From Penelope pileata (lineage: Eukaryota > Chordata > Aves > Galliformes > Cracidae): DNA of 64,000 nucleotides. Made by a program: the position numbers and the translations under genes. Each line of letters begins with the position of its first letter. Position 1 is the first letter of the stretch. Below the pieces are notes generated by a model, which was not told the origin of the DNA, ran no database searches, and saw nothing but the letters and a program-made list of their open reading frames with translations. The DNA is taken from positions 1 to 64,000 of the forward strand of contig WBMW01005642.1 of NCBI GenBank assembly GCA_013396635.1. Direction: 5' to 3'. Shown here piece after piece: positions 24,899 through 38,800 of this stretch.

Positions 24899-27110
24899 CT
24901 TCACTGTCTGACATGGCATGCTGGAAGTCATCCATGATGAAGGCTATATCTCGATCATAGCCTCGAGTCCGTGACTCCTCCCTCATATGTTGCTGGACCT
25001 CAGGTAACGAATGGCTTGATCCAAACTGGTCCCTGGTATCTGCAGATATTGGTGGCAAGGGTCCAGCTGCCGCTCTTGCCATTCCCATTGGTTGGCCAAC
25101 GGGACTTAGTGGGCTTTCTTCTTCTGAGTTCTGTGCTACAATTGGGATCCTTCCCCTGCTTTGGCTAATAGGTAGACTGGTGGGTTTAGTTCTTCCAGAA
25201 GGTGCTGCATGGCTAAATGAAACATCAAGGGGTTCAGCTTCTTGTGCTTTCAGTCTTAAAGAAGAACTGGAAGAATCCCTTTTCAGTGACAAATCAAGCC
25301 CGTATACTGAGGAGGGTCTGGATGAGGGCCTAGATCTACTACCACTGCTATAAGACTTGTCTGCTTCATCTTGTAATGTGGATCTCATTGTTGGACCTAG
25401 TGCAGCCCCAAGGCCCACTCCAATGGATGAAGTCAGTGGTGCCCCCATGTATTTCTGTTGGTCAGTGATGTTTTTTCTAAGACCAAAAGTGATATCATCC
25501 TGAAGAAGCCTTGCCCTAGTAGTAATTCCCCCAAGTGAAGAAGTGCTTGATGAAGTCATATAGGTTGAATAGTCAGGCTCAAGGTCTCTACTTTCTTGGA
25601 TAGGTGAAAACTTTGTTAGTTTGGGGTCTATCAAAGCCTTCTTGTGTTTTGACTGCTTCTGGTAAAGGAGGGCTGCTGGAAGCTGCTTAGCAGCCTGTTT
25701 CTCAAGGGTAAGCCTACCTATGCTATATTTCTCGGACTTGGGAAAATGCCTATAGCTGCCCTCTGCATGGTAATACTGTGAAAGGCCAGCCAAGTGATCA
25801 AGACTTTCTGCACCTCTACGGAACTCTTGTTTTATCTGGTGTTTCAGAAGTTTGAGCTCGTAAGGGTCCTCCATTGGGTCTTCATCAGCTTTAACATAGG
25901 AATGTAACCTAGAAGAAGTCTGCAGTGGTGCTAGGAAGTCTGATACTTCTTGTGCTCTCCTGGCCTCAGTTGTGCGAAGGAGTCGATCTGTTTTGGTTAG
26001 ATCTTTCTCGTGGAGGCTAAAACTGGAACCAAGTGCTCCTGTTCCTTTAGTGAGCTCTCCTATATCATCAATCAGCACATAATTTCGGGGTGTGTGGTGG
26101 TGGTCTATATCTGCATAGAATGAATCCGCAGATATGCTTGATATAGGGCTGCTTGCTATGCTGTTTCTCTCATCTAGTCCTATCCTTAAGTCCAAGGTAG
26201 TGTATTTACTGCCCAGCTGAGAAACTGCGTAACTATTATCAGTTGAAACCGGGGCTATCATGAGAGGCTGATTGCGAATCACATCATAGTTTGTTGTTAT
26301 CTTAGGCTCCAAATACAATGGAGTTTGTCTCGGCTTAGGCTGTAACACCATCATCTGTGATGGGAGCTGATAGGACGGCTGTTGAGTTGGTGGAGCCTGA
26401 GCCTGGGGAGTAAAGGACATAGTAGCTCCTGTTTGGAAAGCTGTCTGGGTCTGATAGGGTGAAACCTGCTGGTGATACAAAGGCTGCTGTTGTTGGTAAT
26501 GTGATTGTTGTGAGAACTGAGTTGGTGCTTGAGTAGGCAGGGCAGGAGATGAATACTGATATTGAGCATATGGGCTTGTAGCAGGGGCAAACTGTGTTTC
26601 TGGCTGGGTTTGCGGTGGCATAAACTGATTAAATTCTGTCTGGGGTGCAGTACGTGGTCTTTCCAAGCCATGTTGAGTTTCTATTCTGGTTGACCTGGTA
26701 CTATTAACTTCGCTGTCTGACATGTAATCACGTTCTTCTGCTACTCCTTGGAGATAGGCACGCTCTCTCTTTTCTCTTTCTTTTAATAAGGCTTCCTTCC
26801 TTCTATTAATGCCCATTTCCAAGTACCTCAGTTTGGCATCTATTTCTTTTTCTTCCTCATCTAGCTCTGCTTGTTTCTTCCTAAGCTTAGCTGATTCCCG
26901 TTCAACCAGATCCAATTCCCTGTCTATATCCTGAAGAATTTTGGCTCTGGCCATAGTGTTGGTCCTACAAATCCTTCTGCGTGAAACTGATCCCACAGAA
27001 GTATATGGTGACTGAGTTCCTGCTGTTGCTTCCTCTGGAGGTGGGTTGGGCAGAGTCCTCTTCACTTTCTTCTGAGTGCCAGATGGAGTGATGCTTGAAG
27101 AACCTTTTGT
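24899..27110 (-). CDS. PCLO: PCLO exon C: CAST/ELKS-type coiled coil and Ser-rich linker
   Basis: A 2,212-bp exon giving 737 codons plus one base. It starts at ACA after a strong acceptor (phase 0) and ends SDSE-G|GTAAAT (phase 1). Residues ~54-122 (nt 26951-26745) form a clear coiled coil: RAKILQDIDRELDLVERES, then EEEKEIDAKLRYLEMGINRR, nearly invariant against mammalian piccolo. The homologous mammalian region binds CAST/ELKS and has been tied to Munc13 anchoring. It is followed by a Gln/Pro/Tyr-rich low-complexity stretch (~145-275; SPYAQYQYSSPALPTQAPT, QQSHYQQQQPLYHQQ), then a conserved linker with DSFYADIDHH and HTPRNYVLIDDIGE, and a Ser/Arg-rich part (SGSRSRPSSRPSSVYGLDLS). The end, FIMDDFQHAMSDSE, leads into exon D. 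There are no internal stops. Bassoon has a similar coiled coil, but the downstream sequence is piccolo. Confidence 0.97.
26745..26951 (-). other. PCLO: Conserved coiled coil in PCLO exon C
   Basis: About 69 residues of highly charged, proline-free sequence with heptad spacing (DRELDLVERESAKLRKKQAE and onward to REKRERAYLQG). It is the part of piccolo and Bassoon that in mammals binds CAST/ELKS at the active zone. The boundaries are estimated by eye. Confidence 0.85.
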
Positions 27111-28119
27111 CTGCAATAGAAGAAACAAGACTCCATCACTATTCTGGAGTCTTCATTGTCAATAGATCACAAGGAATTTCAAGTTTTTTAATGGTATGGC
27201 TTTGTAGCTTAGCCACATACTTTCTGTAACAGAGAGGAAGCTTGCGGTATTCTTGAATAAGTATCAGGAAACAGTACGAAATAAATGCTGGCAGTCTGTT
27301 GAAGGTCAGAAAGATGAGCAATCTAATTCAAAATAAGAGAGACACCCACTAGGGCTTTGTTTAACCTGCGACTGAAAAATATACTTTATATTCTTGAAAT
27401 GGAATTAAGACTGTAATTTAAAAGTGTCCTTTATTATCTTGATATAGTTAAACATATACAGTATGTGTGTAAGGATGAGGGTAGTATACGCAGACCTATG
27501 CACCTACCTTCTACATAACATTTAATAGAAATAATTTATACGTATAATTATAAATATATCTATATAAATATTCATGTAGATATATGCATATAACTGTAAA
27601 ATATAATAGAAACCTCTGAGACAGATATTGAGTGCATACTGAGAGCTTATAACTAGTACTAAAATCCAGCCACCAAAGCAGGACTTTCTAGTGCCAAGAT
27701 ACTTGGTACAACAGGCACTCCAGTCCCTCAGTCTCCCTTACCATCTCTGCCTCACCTTCACTTCTATACATCACAACTTCAAAAAGTTAAGCAATGTCAA
27801 AATACAAGAATCTACTTCAGGCCAGATATGAATACCTCCCCACAGTTAACAGTAGGAGGGTGATTAATCCTGCTCTAAGAGAAGTATCTACCTTAGGCTG
27901 ATGAGGCATTTTTTGGAGGTGCTTACTCTCTTCATCAGCTAGGTAACACAACTGGTTAGATGCAATCTGCAATGCACTTTACATTACTAGTGTTTTTGAA
28001 AGCTTTTGAAGTAAATTTAGGCTACCATTCAATGTAGATACATTAAGAAAAGGAATTTGAATGATTTTGAAATTGTACTCTATCTCCCCAATAGCGTCTT
28101 ACGGATTTTACCTTGGTAG

Positions 28120-28163
28120 AGGATAAAGAACTGGTACACAAAGGATAAAGAACATGTACACAA
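28120..28163. repeat. 22-bp tandem duplication
   Basis: Two adjacent copies, AGGATAAAGAACTGGTACAC-AA and AGGATAAAGAACATGTACAC-AA, differ at two positions. It is a simple local duplication in the B-C intron. Confidence 0.93.
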
Positions 28164-30221
28164 GAATAATCATGTTAGCCATTATAGAATGCAGCCTTGT
28201 TGATACAGAAATACGGAAACACTTCAGTGAAATTTAATTAGGGAAATAAAAAGAACATTAACCAACTTGTCTCTTCCTCCTCTGCAGGCAAGCACAGAAC
28301 TCTATCAAGAATTAACTGTTATTAATTAAAAATGGAATTTCTTCTGAAATAAATGCTACTTCACTCAAATAAAAAGTCAACAAGAATAATTTTAATTAGC
28401 AATAAAAAAACAGTTTTGCTACTTTATAGTAATACATTGTCAAGAAATTGTAGTTTTCAGAGTTGACAGCCCTCTTTTTCTGATACCCTACAGGGTAACC
28501 TTAGCAAATCACAATAATCCACATTTGTAATGGATCTTAAAAGAAACGTTCACTACCTTTTTAAGTGCCATTTTAGCTCTTTTCATCCTCTTCATCTCAA
28601 ATCCATCAACTTTTGCATATTTCAGATTTCAATAAATGTAATTTAATTTTGTTTTCAACTTCCCATAGGCATTTCCCAAACCCATGTTGTGCCAACAAAT
28701 CAAAGAAACTAATTTTCTCTAGCTGAGTGTGTAGTTACAATCAAAGACAAATTAATCATTTACAGTAGGTCTAGTTGACTATTAATTTATATTATAAATT
28801 CAGTCCAATACTACTGTCATTTCACCCTTCCAAATTCATATAGCAATCACAGACGGTGAAACAGTCACAGATGGTCACAAGTACTGGGGAACAGCTATTA
28901 ATAACACACTCATTAAGAGGTCTATAACACTTCATGGAATTATTATTTTCGGATGCTAGCTATGCTGCTGATGAATAAATCCTATGTCAGCTAAAACTGC
29001 ATTCTATTGAAGAAAAGGTGTCTTGTTTTAATATCTTTGATCACATAAAAAATTATTTGTTTACATATCAGACTGATAGACACTACAGGATGATCTACTA
29101 CTTGCTTTTGAGAATGTATCGATAACCTATAGAACTCAGCTACTATTCTCACAAGAATTACACTTGAATAAGAAAAAATAAATGTGTCTTTAGTACTGTG
29201 ATAATTTTTTTTATTTTTTTTTCTCTTCTTCCTGGATACTTTCATCAGTATATTTAAAGCAAGTTCAATCTCAGTATTTTGGTAAATAAATTTAGAGTAG
29301 TAATTAAATTTAGTTTTTGCATTTCCTTTGAAGTTGTTAATTATTGAGGAAAATAGAAAAGCTAGGACTCATCTTCATCAAATTCCAATCTCTTTATCAA
29401 CAAAACAGAGAATTGGAGGTGGAAAAGAGTAATTGTGCTATCTAGCCCTCTCTCTGTATTTTTGGTCCCTGTAACACATTTATAATGTTATGCTCATTCT
29501 AGGTTTAAAGTGTCCAAAGGAAAGACAGAAGAAACCTTCGTAGACTATTACAGAGACAAATTTAAAAAATAATCAGATATTGATAGGGCTTACATTCTTA
29601 GGGCTTACAAATACTAGTTAAATGTTAAGCTGGACGTAAGGCAGGTGACTTTAGTGAGCGCTGACTTCAGAAGCCATGATGTTTTCTGCCACATTTTATC
29701 ACATTTTCCATCTTCCTCATTCTATTTGCTTCTAGTCATCTACTGTCATCTTCACTAATCTTTAAAAATCTTTCCATATTTAACAAATGATTACTATACA
29801 TGCTAACGATAAATCTCAAGAACTAGAAACAATTTATTCTGCTTCTTGTTTCACCATGACAACCTTACAAAACTATTACTTTATTGCTGACTCTTACAAG
29901 TAGAGAGAATTTCAATCTACTCTGGTACTTCCCTTCAGGATGGATACAATGGTAGTCATATGTGCTTCTGAGGTGAAGCTGAACTTGCGAAAATAACCCC
30001 AAAGTTTGTGCTTGAGATAAAGCTATAGATATGCTGTCCCCAGCACTACAAAGTAAAGAACTGTCAAGGAAACAAACTTACCCCTCTCACAGTAATTTCT
30101 AAGGTTAACAAAGTTTTGACAATAAAGATAGGAGAAGAATGGACTCCTCAGTCTTGCATTTTAATGACAACATCACAGCGAGGAACTCAAAACGCTGACC
30201 CGAAGCCTACAGCTTCCTCAC

Positions 30222-30350
30222 TGTTGTGTTTTAACCCAGTAGGCAGCTCAGCACCACACAACTGTTTAGTTGTTTGCTCACTCCACGTCCCACCCCCCTC
30301 CCCTCAGTGGGATGGAGGAGAGAACTGGAAAAAAGGTAAAAACTCTATGT
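30222..30350 (-). mobile_element. ERVL-like LTR 3'-end fragment
   Basis: The plus strand reads TGTTGTGTTTTAACCCAGTA, GCAGCTCAGCACCACACAAC and CCCTCCCCTCAGTGGGATGG, the reverse complement of the 3' end of the LTR type seen at 2699 and 46698. Similarity fades after about 30350 and the opposite LTR end was not seen, so the copy is truncated. Confidence 0.75.
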
Positions 30351-32995
30351 AACAGACAGTGATGTTAGACTCCTTGATGCTATAAAAAACAAAAGTAAAG
30401 CAGGTCACAGTGGAAGCTGCTCCTCTGCCACAATCCTCTGTAGACTCAACAGTGTGGAGTAAAGTCTGTTCCACAACAGTGTACAAAAAAATCTCTGCAG
30501 GGTAAGGTTTGCTGAAGCCTCTGACTTGAAAAGTCAACAGAAAGTTGGCTGTAACCTAATTACCAGGAAAACAATGCAAATATTTTTTATCTTCAAATAA
30601 GGACTAGGTAGACAATAAGCTTGCTCAGCAAACGCATAGCTAACACCAGTTCGAGAGACGCATGCTGACGTCCCAAAATATGGTAAATAAAACTACAGAG
30701 AATAAATTATTTTATCTAGAAAAGCTGTAAAGCAGTAAAGGAACACAAATCATTTGTTCATTTTGAAAAGAGGTGTCTTTAGGTGGGGACTGATGTAGGT
30801 TACCGAGGGTAATCAATGTGTACTGATGGGGTGGAAGGTGAAGCTTGTGCTCTGACCATCTATGTGCTCAACTCTCGCACCTGAGATTTTTCATGTATCA
30901 AAAAGCTCCCCAAAGATAACTCTTCATAAATCCATAACTCCCAGGAAAAATTGCCAATTGCAATGAAACACATTTGTAAAGGTCTTGTGTGTGTTACTCA
31001 TTGTTACAGTATAGGCCATTCATCTTCAGCAATACATCAGTAGGAACAGATAGAAATCTTGTAATTCATTATATTAAATATTCAATTTACTTCAAAGGAT
31101 CTATGAAAATCAGTTATTATTCATTAAGGAGCTTTCTGTAATTTATCAGTATCTTTAAAATTGCTTGCAAATGAAATTAGTTCAAAATGATACATTAAGA
31201 TACTAATAAAACATTAACTCATTTTCAGTATGGAAACCTTAACTGCATCTTTTTGCAGGATGCAGATGGTGATATCAGACAATATTTTGTAGCTTGTCCT
31301 ATGCAAATATTTTCTCATTAATGTTTTTGTGGACCTTGTTGGACTTTATATCTGTTATGTGGTAACCAGGTAACCACTGGCTAGAGGGGACTAGATTCAC
31401 TGACCCTTGGTAACAAACAGACCAAGAATATTGAGAAAATTCTCTCCACTGGCTGACATAGAGTACACTTTATTGCATGAAGAATCACAGTGTGGAATCT
31501 ACCTCTGCAGCCAGGAAGTAAAGGGAAACAGAAAAATTGTGCATCAAAAGGAAAATGTATTAAAAAGTGCATTTATAGAAGTCTCATCAGCAGTGCTGAC
31601 AGTGGAGTAATGTAGGCTCTGAACAAATTCTAATCATCAGAAAAACTCTATCAGACAACCTGCAATGCCTTGCCTAATGTGCCCTTGCTAGCAATGAGAG
31701 TGGAAGAGGAGTTCAATGAGCTGAATTTGGTGTATGGGAGGGAAATATCCTATTTCATGAGTAATATGACAAAGCTTTTCTTTAATGTAACTCCTTTTCT
31801 GAAAGTATTTTGCTCTGGGACTGAGCTGTGAAGCAGAAAACTAGCTTCTAAATCACACAGCAGCACTGAGATGCCAGTCAGTCTGATTGTTTTTCCTTCA
31901 CTCCTTTGGAGGCTCTGTAAAGATAAATTTCTCTTCTGTTAAAACCAATATAATTCTTTTAGAATTAGTCTATTCCAAAACAATATTTTTAGAGTTTTTT
32001 TCTTTCATTTGTTTCAGTTGAGTCACTCATTCTTCAAATGAGCAATTCTGTACTTTCCATTCTCTTGCTCCTTTCATTTTTTTTTTGTGAAATTGTTTGA
32101 AATTGCCATTTTCACTTCAAATGCAAGGGGAGCAGCACAGTGCACTTCCTAACAGCTGAGGTCACATGAGAGATCAACTCCTTTCCTCAGTTAAACACAT
32201 AAAAGCACATATGCTTCTTTTGATCTTGGGAGGAAAAAGGAGAAATTCAATGAAAATTTGATATGCAAACTACAGACAGATGTGGACCTTACACAGTGGT
32301 TTGATCACAAAGTGATCCAAACCTCTGTTTCATCTACTGTATGCGAGCATGCATAATAGTTGTTCTCAGACTTTTGCATAGAAGATAACTGTGTTTTCCA
32401 CAGATTACATCTGTGGAAAACCAGATTGTGAGAAAAATAAAATCTACTATTTTGAAACTTCGACAAGAAATGTAACTGGAACAATAATCCACATTTCACT
32501 GGTTTTAGACAACAATACACATTATTCACAAAACTTACGTTTTCATTTCCTCTGCTTATATATAAAAATGATATCTATACCATGTACTTTTTCTGCTTGC
32601 TGAAGATACAGCAGTCTCTTTAACCATTTCTCTCAGCATAATCCAACAGTCTGCAAAGTTTTTTTCCTTTGCAGATTAAATTTATACAAAATGAGAAACA
32701 GTTCTTTTCCCCTCTGCTATGCCTTGCTATTTAACTTCATAACTATATTATTTATCTTTGCAAAGTGGTTTGGGATACAACCTCATGAGAGGGATTTGCT
32801 GTCCAATTATATTCTATGCATATGAAATTATATGTATCTCAGTCACTTTACAATAGGGAAAAAATATATGGAAGATTAATTCACAGAATGGATTTCTGTC
32901 AAGCTAACAGTCAAATTCTCAGACGTGAGCACTGCTTCTGCATTAAATGCGTGCACTAAATGGGCTAAACCCTTTTTTCCCACTATTTAGTCTCT

Positions 32996-33083
32996 GAGGG
33001 GGGAAAAAAGGTAAAATAGGAGAATAGGAAGATGAAGGTGAAAAGGAAAAGGAGAAGAGGTTAAGGAGAAAGGAGAAGGGAAA
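32996..33083. repeat. Interrupted polypurine tract
   Basis: GGAGAAGG-type purine-rich stretch with a few interrupting T residues, in the B-C intron. Confidence 0.85.
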
Positions 33084-34928
33084 GATTCTGTTTTCATAGA
33101 GGAGAAAATCACTGCCAGAATTTCTGCTTTGTATGTCAAATAGAGATTTCACACTTTGTAGTAAAGTGCTTGAAAACACTGCAGGACATACATAGCTGCT
33201 ATGTAGGAGATACTACTGATGCCTAATAAACGCTTGTCTTTATGTGATTTTACCAAAATATGTTAAATATCCTTAAGGTATTTTAGTTATATATATCAGT
33301 ATATTAAAAGCTACCAAGAGACTTCGCAGAAAGAAAACATTTTTCTCCCAGTGCTCCAATACTGCATTTTTACTACAAGCTCTAGTTAGTAGTCACTGTA
33401 ATATAGTACAACAGACATAGTTCAGAACTGAAACCCAAATTTAATAAAGAATTCAGAGGAAATATTTTGACTGTGAAATAAAAACTTTCCCTCTTTGTAA
33501 ATTGTCTGTGTTTTTTCAGATGATAGTCTGAAAGTATCCAAATGAATGGATTTATCTAGATGCTGTCCTCATGAGTCATGAAGAGGTTTCTGAAAACTAT
33601 TCTGCTTCTTATAACCCAAAAGATTACGAAATAAATGAGAAAACAGAGGATAAAGTATATTGAACTCTCTGCACTGCTTTCCAAGTTGGTGAAGAGAAAG
33701 ATTCACTATCTGATGAATAGGCAACAGCAAAAGTAAAATTGCTATGAGTTGGTGCTTAATATGATCAAGAAAAAGGATGTAGGCTCGTGGTGGCTATATA
33801 GTGTATTATAGTATAGCACACTATAACACAATTAGTATTTCTTAATCAATCATCACTTATTTTTTATGATATTCTTTCACTGGCAGAAGCATTAAAGCAC
33901 GTAAAGGAGTACAGAACTGCAGATAGTCAGAACTTCCCAGCTTAACCTGTGGAAAGTTATCAGAAAGTCTGTGAAGCAGATGGACTATTTGCTGCCTGTG
34001 CTTAATTAAAATATAAATATTGTCTGCACATGATGCGCTGTTATCTCCAGCACTCCCTGTTTTCACATTTAACTAATGAATGACATAGAACTGTACCCAA
34101 GGAGCACATTTTGATACAGGGGCTATGTGATTTTGCCATCAGTAATTCAAAACAGATGAATTAAAGGATATTGTACCAAAGGATTAATTGCTAATTTTAG
34201 TTGATCATGAAGATATTTGTGGCAGTAGAAAACGGCACGCTCATCTTCATCTTGGAAGGATGAAGTTCTTGTAACAAATTTTTTGCATGCAATGCAACAT
34301 CCTTAGCATGGGCTCATTCACTCATTGCAATAAATAGCACAGTGTTTCTCATCATGTAACACATAAATCATTATATTTCATTTCTTATTCATTCAGAACA
34401 ATGAAATCGGTTTGAAGCTCAGATCTCATCTATGGAAAAATTTTCGGAATTACGAAGAGTCCCAGTCAGTGAGAACATACTTTTAATTCTCTTCCTTTGC
34501 AGTCGGAGAATCCTGGCCAGAAAATACTGCTGAGAAAAATTCAGAACAGTTTATACTTATCAGTAGGATATGCATATGCTGAATTAACGCCATCTGTTTA
34601 AAACTGATATCAGACTACTTTGCAAACTTTCAGCTGTAATTCAAAAAAATGCACCCTCTCTTTGAATGAAACATTAATCTTGTTATATAGGAAAAAGCAA
34701 ACAAACAAAAAAGGTGTGAGAAAATCTTGTCTTTTTCTGCCTCTTCTCTGCTATTGACTTCCTCCAAAGAATGGTGGCTGACAGGACCTCACATGCTGCT
34801 CCAAAGCAAATGTTTGTTGCTAGAGTGAGGATTCATCTGCCCAAACACAGACATAATGTACAGAGCTAATTTGAGCCAGTCTTCCACGCTACAGAATTGA
34901 AAGAAAGCGCATTTTTAATTCAGCTCAT

Positions 34929-35892
34929 TCCATCTTGTTTAATATCTTTATTGATGACCTAGATGAGGGGATTGAGTGTATTCTCAGTAAGTTTGAAGAT
35001 GACACCAAGTCGGGAGGAAGTGTCGATCTGCCTGAGGGTAGGGAGACCCTTCAGAGGGATCTGGATAGGCTGGATAGCTGGGCTGAGGCCGATGGGATGA
35101 GGTTCAATAAGGCCAAGTGCCAGGTCCTGCACTTTGGTCACAATAATCCCATGCAACGCTACAGGCTTGGGGCAGAATGGCTGGGAGACTCTGTAGAGGA
35201 AAAGGACCTGGGGGTGTTGGTTGATGCTTGGCTGAACATGAGCCGACAGTGTGTCCAGGTGGCCAAGAAGGCCAATGGCATCCTGGCCTGTATTAGAAAT
35301 AGTGTAGCCAGCAGGAGCAGGGAGGTGATCATCCCCCTGTACTCAGCTCTGGTGCGGCCGCACCTCGAGTACTGTGTTCAGTTTTGGGCCCCTCACTACA
35401 AGAAAGACATTGAGGCCTTGGAACATGTTCAGAGAAGGGCAACAAAACTGGTGAGGGGTCTAGAGCACAAGTCTTATGAGGAGCAGCTGAGGGAGCTGGG
35501 ATTGTTTAGTCTGGAGAAGAAGAGGCTCAGGGGAGACCTCATTGCACTCTACAACTTCCTGAAGGGAGGCTGTGGTGAGGAAGGGGTTGGCCTCTTCTCC
35601 CAGATAACTACTGACAGGACAAGAGGAAATGGCCATAAGTTGCGCCAGGGGAAATTTAGATTAGATATAAGGAAAAACTTCTTCTCTGAAAGAGTGGTCA
35701 GGCACTGGAATGGCCTGCCTAGGGAGGTGGTGGAGTCACCGTCCCTAGCGCTGTTCAAGAAGCGTCTGGATGAGGTGCTAAGGGATATGATTTAGCAGCT
35801 TAGTGGGTAGTGATGGTGATAGGAGGACGGTTGGACTAGATGATCTTGTAGGTCCTTTCCAACCTAGTGTTTCTATGATTCTATGATTCTAT
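34929..35892 (+). mobile_element. CR1 LINE, 5'-truncated, with long intact C-terminal RT frame
   Basis: A 964-bp CR1 copy, antisense to PCLO. An open frame of 286 codons (34935-35795) covers the reverse-transcriptase palm end to the C-terminus: FNIFIDDLDEGIE, the catalytic-site region reading FEDD (34992-35003) where CR1 normally has FADD, LNMSRQCVQVAKKANGILAC, VRPHLEYCVQFWAPHYKKD and RVVRHWNGLPREVV. The 3' untranslated region ends with the tail TTCTATGATTCTATGATTCT (35873-35892). The endonuclease and most of RT are missing, so the copy cannot move by itself. The open frame suggests a fairly young insertion. Confidence 0.95.
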
Positions 35893-38800
35893 AACCATAA
35901 TTCTGGGGGCTTCTCATACTGGCTGAAGAAACAACCTCAAGTGACACAGACATTACCTATACATGTCTCAAGACAGAGGTCAGTTCCACTCCTAGCAACT
36001 GCTGTAGTTTGAATTCCTGCTTTTGCATCCTCATGCAGCAGCTGTTTTGTAGTGGAGTTTAATCATCTTCTCCATGCAGGAATCTCCCTACCTCTGCGAT
36101 TCTTCAGAAAGTACACCTCTCTTCAGCAGTCAAAGGCTTTGGGCTCAGTTCATTTTGACTGTTCAGGCAGTGTTTATTCTATTCTGTACTTCTGATGCTT
36201 TGCTTCCCTGGTCTAAATTAAAGATGGCAGAGTGAGCAGAGCTCTGATTAATCATTTTCTCTAAAACATGGTTCGTGCTAGGGAACAATGGCCATGTAAG
36301 TCCTGCTGTAAGGCACAGATTAGACAAACTCCCCATGCGCCTGACTGCATAATACAGGTCTTTCTAAACGCATCACAGACACATCGTCTGTCTTTTTGGC
36401 TCAGCCCTGAGTTAATCCACACTGCTGTGCACCTGCAGAACTTAAATCAATTTTCCTTCCTTCTCCTTCCAAAAGTGCCCTTAAATTTACCAGTGCAACA
36501 CATTCTACTGCAGAAAAACGCACTTCTTACTCTGCCCTGGAACCATGTAAGCTCTGTAAGGCTTTCCAGATTCTGTAAGAACCAACAGTCCTTCATGGAA
36601 GTGGCACAGCTGCCAAAATACCCAGTATTGCACTATTTATTAAACAGCGGCACAACTGAAGGAGCCAGCTTAGTACAATTGGCACAGAACAATCTGATAA
36701 ACTTGTTACACCAAAAGCTAAAAACTCTTAAATAATCCTAAATCTTCATTCCAAAATGTGTTCACGTTGTCTGATTCTAAGTAATAGATTAGACAGTGAG
36801 TTTAAGAAGACTAATGGTGATTATATTTCTATACCTGTATTAGATGACATGACAAGACCTTTAATTCAACCATGCTTTTGTTGTGAAACTGCAGAGATCT
36901 CTCTATAGAAGGCATGAAAAAAAACGTAAAAAGGGTTTTTAAAATCAGAGGCTAAATTCCATATGAATACTTACATGTAACATTTTAAAACAGAATTTGG
37001 CCAGGCAGAATGGAAACAAAAGGAGGTTTATGACACTTGCCTTGCCCACTGACTCCTTGTTTCCAGGTTTCATTCCATTCCAACAACTCAACAGCTTTCT
37101 GGTCTGCAGCAAGTTCCACATAATCCCCTCTGCCTCAGGTAGACAAGTCAGCTAGACTTCCTCCATCAGCTGAGGTTGTGAACCCACTCCAGTCACTTCT
37201 CTGCACTTTCTCGGAACCTCCCTGAACTTCTACCTGCAATATTTCTCCCCTTCTCCCTTCATCAGCGTTTCTCTGAAGCATGAGAATTCCCCCTAAAATA
37301 TGCTCTGTTGCTCTCATGGTGGGAGCAATCTCTCTCTAGAAGCTTTCAGCCAACCCAATCCTCTCCCTTTTTAAATGAATGTAACTGAACCTGACAACAA
37401 ACACAGAATAGATCATCTGTCACAGATGGCTAAACTTACAAAGTGTGAAAACCACTCACAGTATGTCCAGATTTTTCATTACATTTTTCTACAAAGTGTA
37501 CTAGCCAGACCACACAGAAAACTCAATCCCTATACTTATTCTCATAGGAGAGTGGAATTTCCAGTTTGATATAAACCCATTTCCAAGGGATACAGGTTAA
37601 ATAAAATCAAATTAACTCCTCTTCACACCCCACTCAAAACTTCCATAAAACTCATCTTTCAAAGGTGACATTAATACTGGATTAAACTTACACAGAAACC
37701 TGCTATACTGATACAAAACAGAACTTTTCATGGAAGAAGAACAGCTATCATTATGTTACCTGTTTAAATTCATATCATTCTTTCTCACAAATTAAAACGA
37801 ACAATGACATATAAAAAGTATGCAACAATTGTTTTGAAGCTCCAATATTTCAGCAGGAAACTTTCCTTTAATTTTCAGATCTCTCTTATGGAATTTCAAT
37901 GCACAGTAATAATTGTAGTAGCTCTCTGTACAGGAGCCGGGCTGGCTGAATAGTGATGATGATTATCTTGACTGATGAAACATCAATGCCATCTACCTTA
38001 CCATGCATTATCAAGGAACTATATATTAGTGTGCAATTCCTTATCATGTTGTTTGAACACCAATTCACAGATAAACACTAAGTACTGAAGTTATGATGAA
38101 ATATTTTTCTTTATCACCTTCTACTCTCTTTCTGGAAAACATTCAGTGACTTTGTATCTGACCATAGTGAACATTTTTAAACACTGCTTTTCCACCACAA
38201 TGTTGATTCCTTCTTCAAGCACTTTAGAAATTATATATTCACGAAATATAACAACTACAATGCTGTAGTACAGTAATAATTTCAGACAGGTAAGATGACC
38301 GAGACTTAGAAAATGGAATATATATCCAATATATTTTAGCAAAAAGTAACATAAGAAGAATAATGTTTCATAAATCGTAGAGCAATTCAAATTCAAGACC
38401 AAAACATGATGAATAATCCATTGGCAGAAGGGTCTCCTATAAAAAGCAAGGCTTGAGCTCTCTTTGTAAAAAAGAGATTCTGAAGAGGAGAGAAAAAGCA
38501 ATGCTACTACTTTCTTATGTGATCATAGATCTGGGCCAGAGCACAAGATCAACCTGTTCCATCAAAGAGAAATTTCCTATTACTCATCGAGCCAAATCAC
38601 AGCACAGTTTTTCTATGCAGCAGTTCTGAAAGAATGCTGGAAAAAATATACATGGGTCATATACATGGGTAATACAATCTATGTCTTGTAAAAAATATTA
38701 CGTTTATACAAAGAACTTAAGGGCTTTGCGTAAATTCTCTTGCTTGCACCCAAGTGATCTAAGTGACTTGGAATCCACCTAGTTATTTGAAAGACACTGC

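Noticed and set aside
27111..27128. Apparent Met start MFLLLQ ahead of PCLO exon C
   Set aside because: These bases are the pyrimidine tract and AG of the acceptor, not coding sequence.
36268..36735. 155-codon plus-strand open frame
   Set aside because: No recognisable domain, unusual composition with no family resemblance, no splice context, and it lies in a PCLO intron; chance is adequate for 64 kb.
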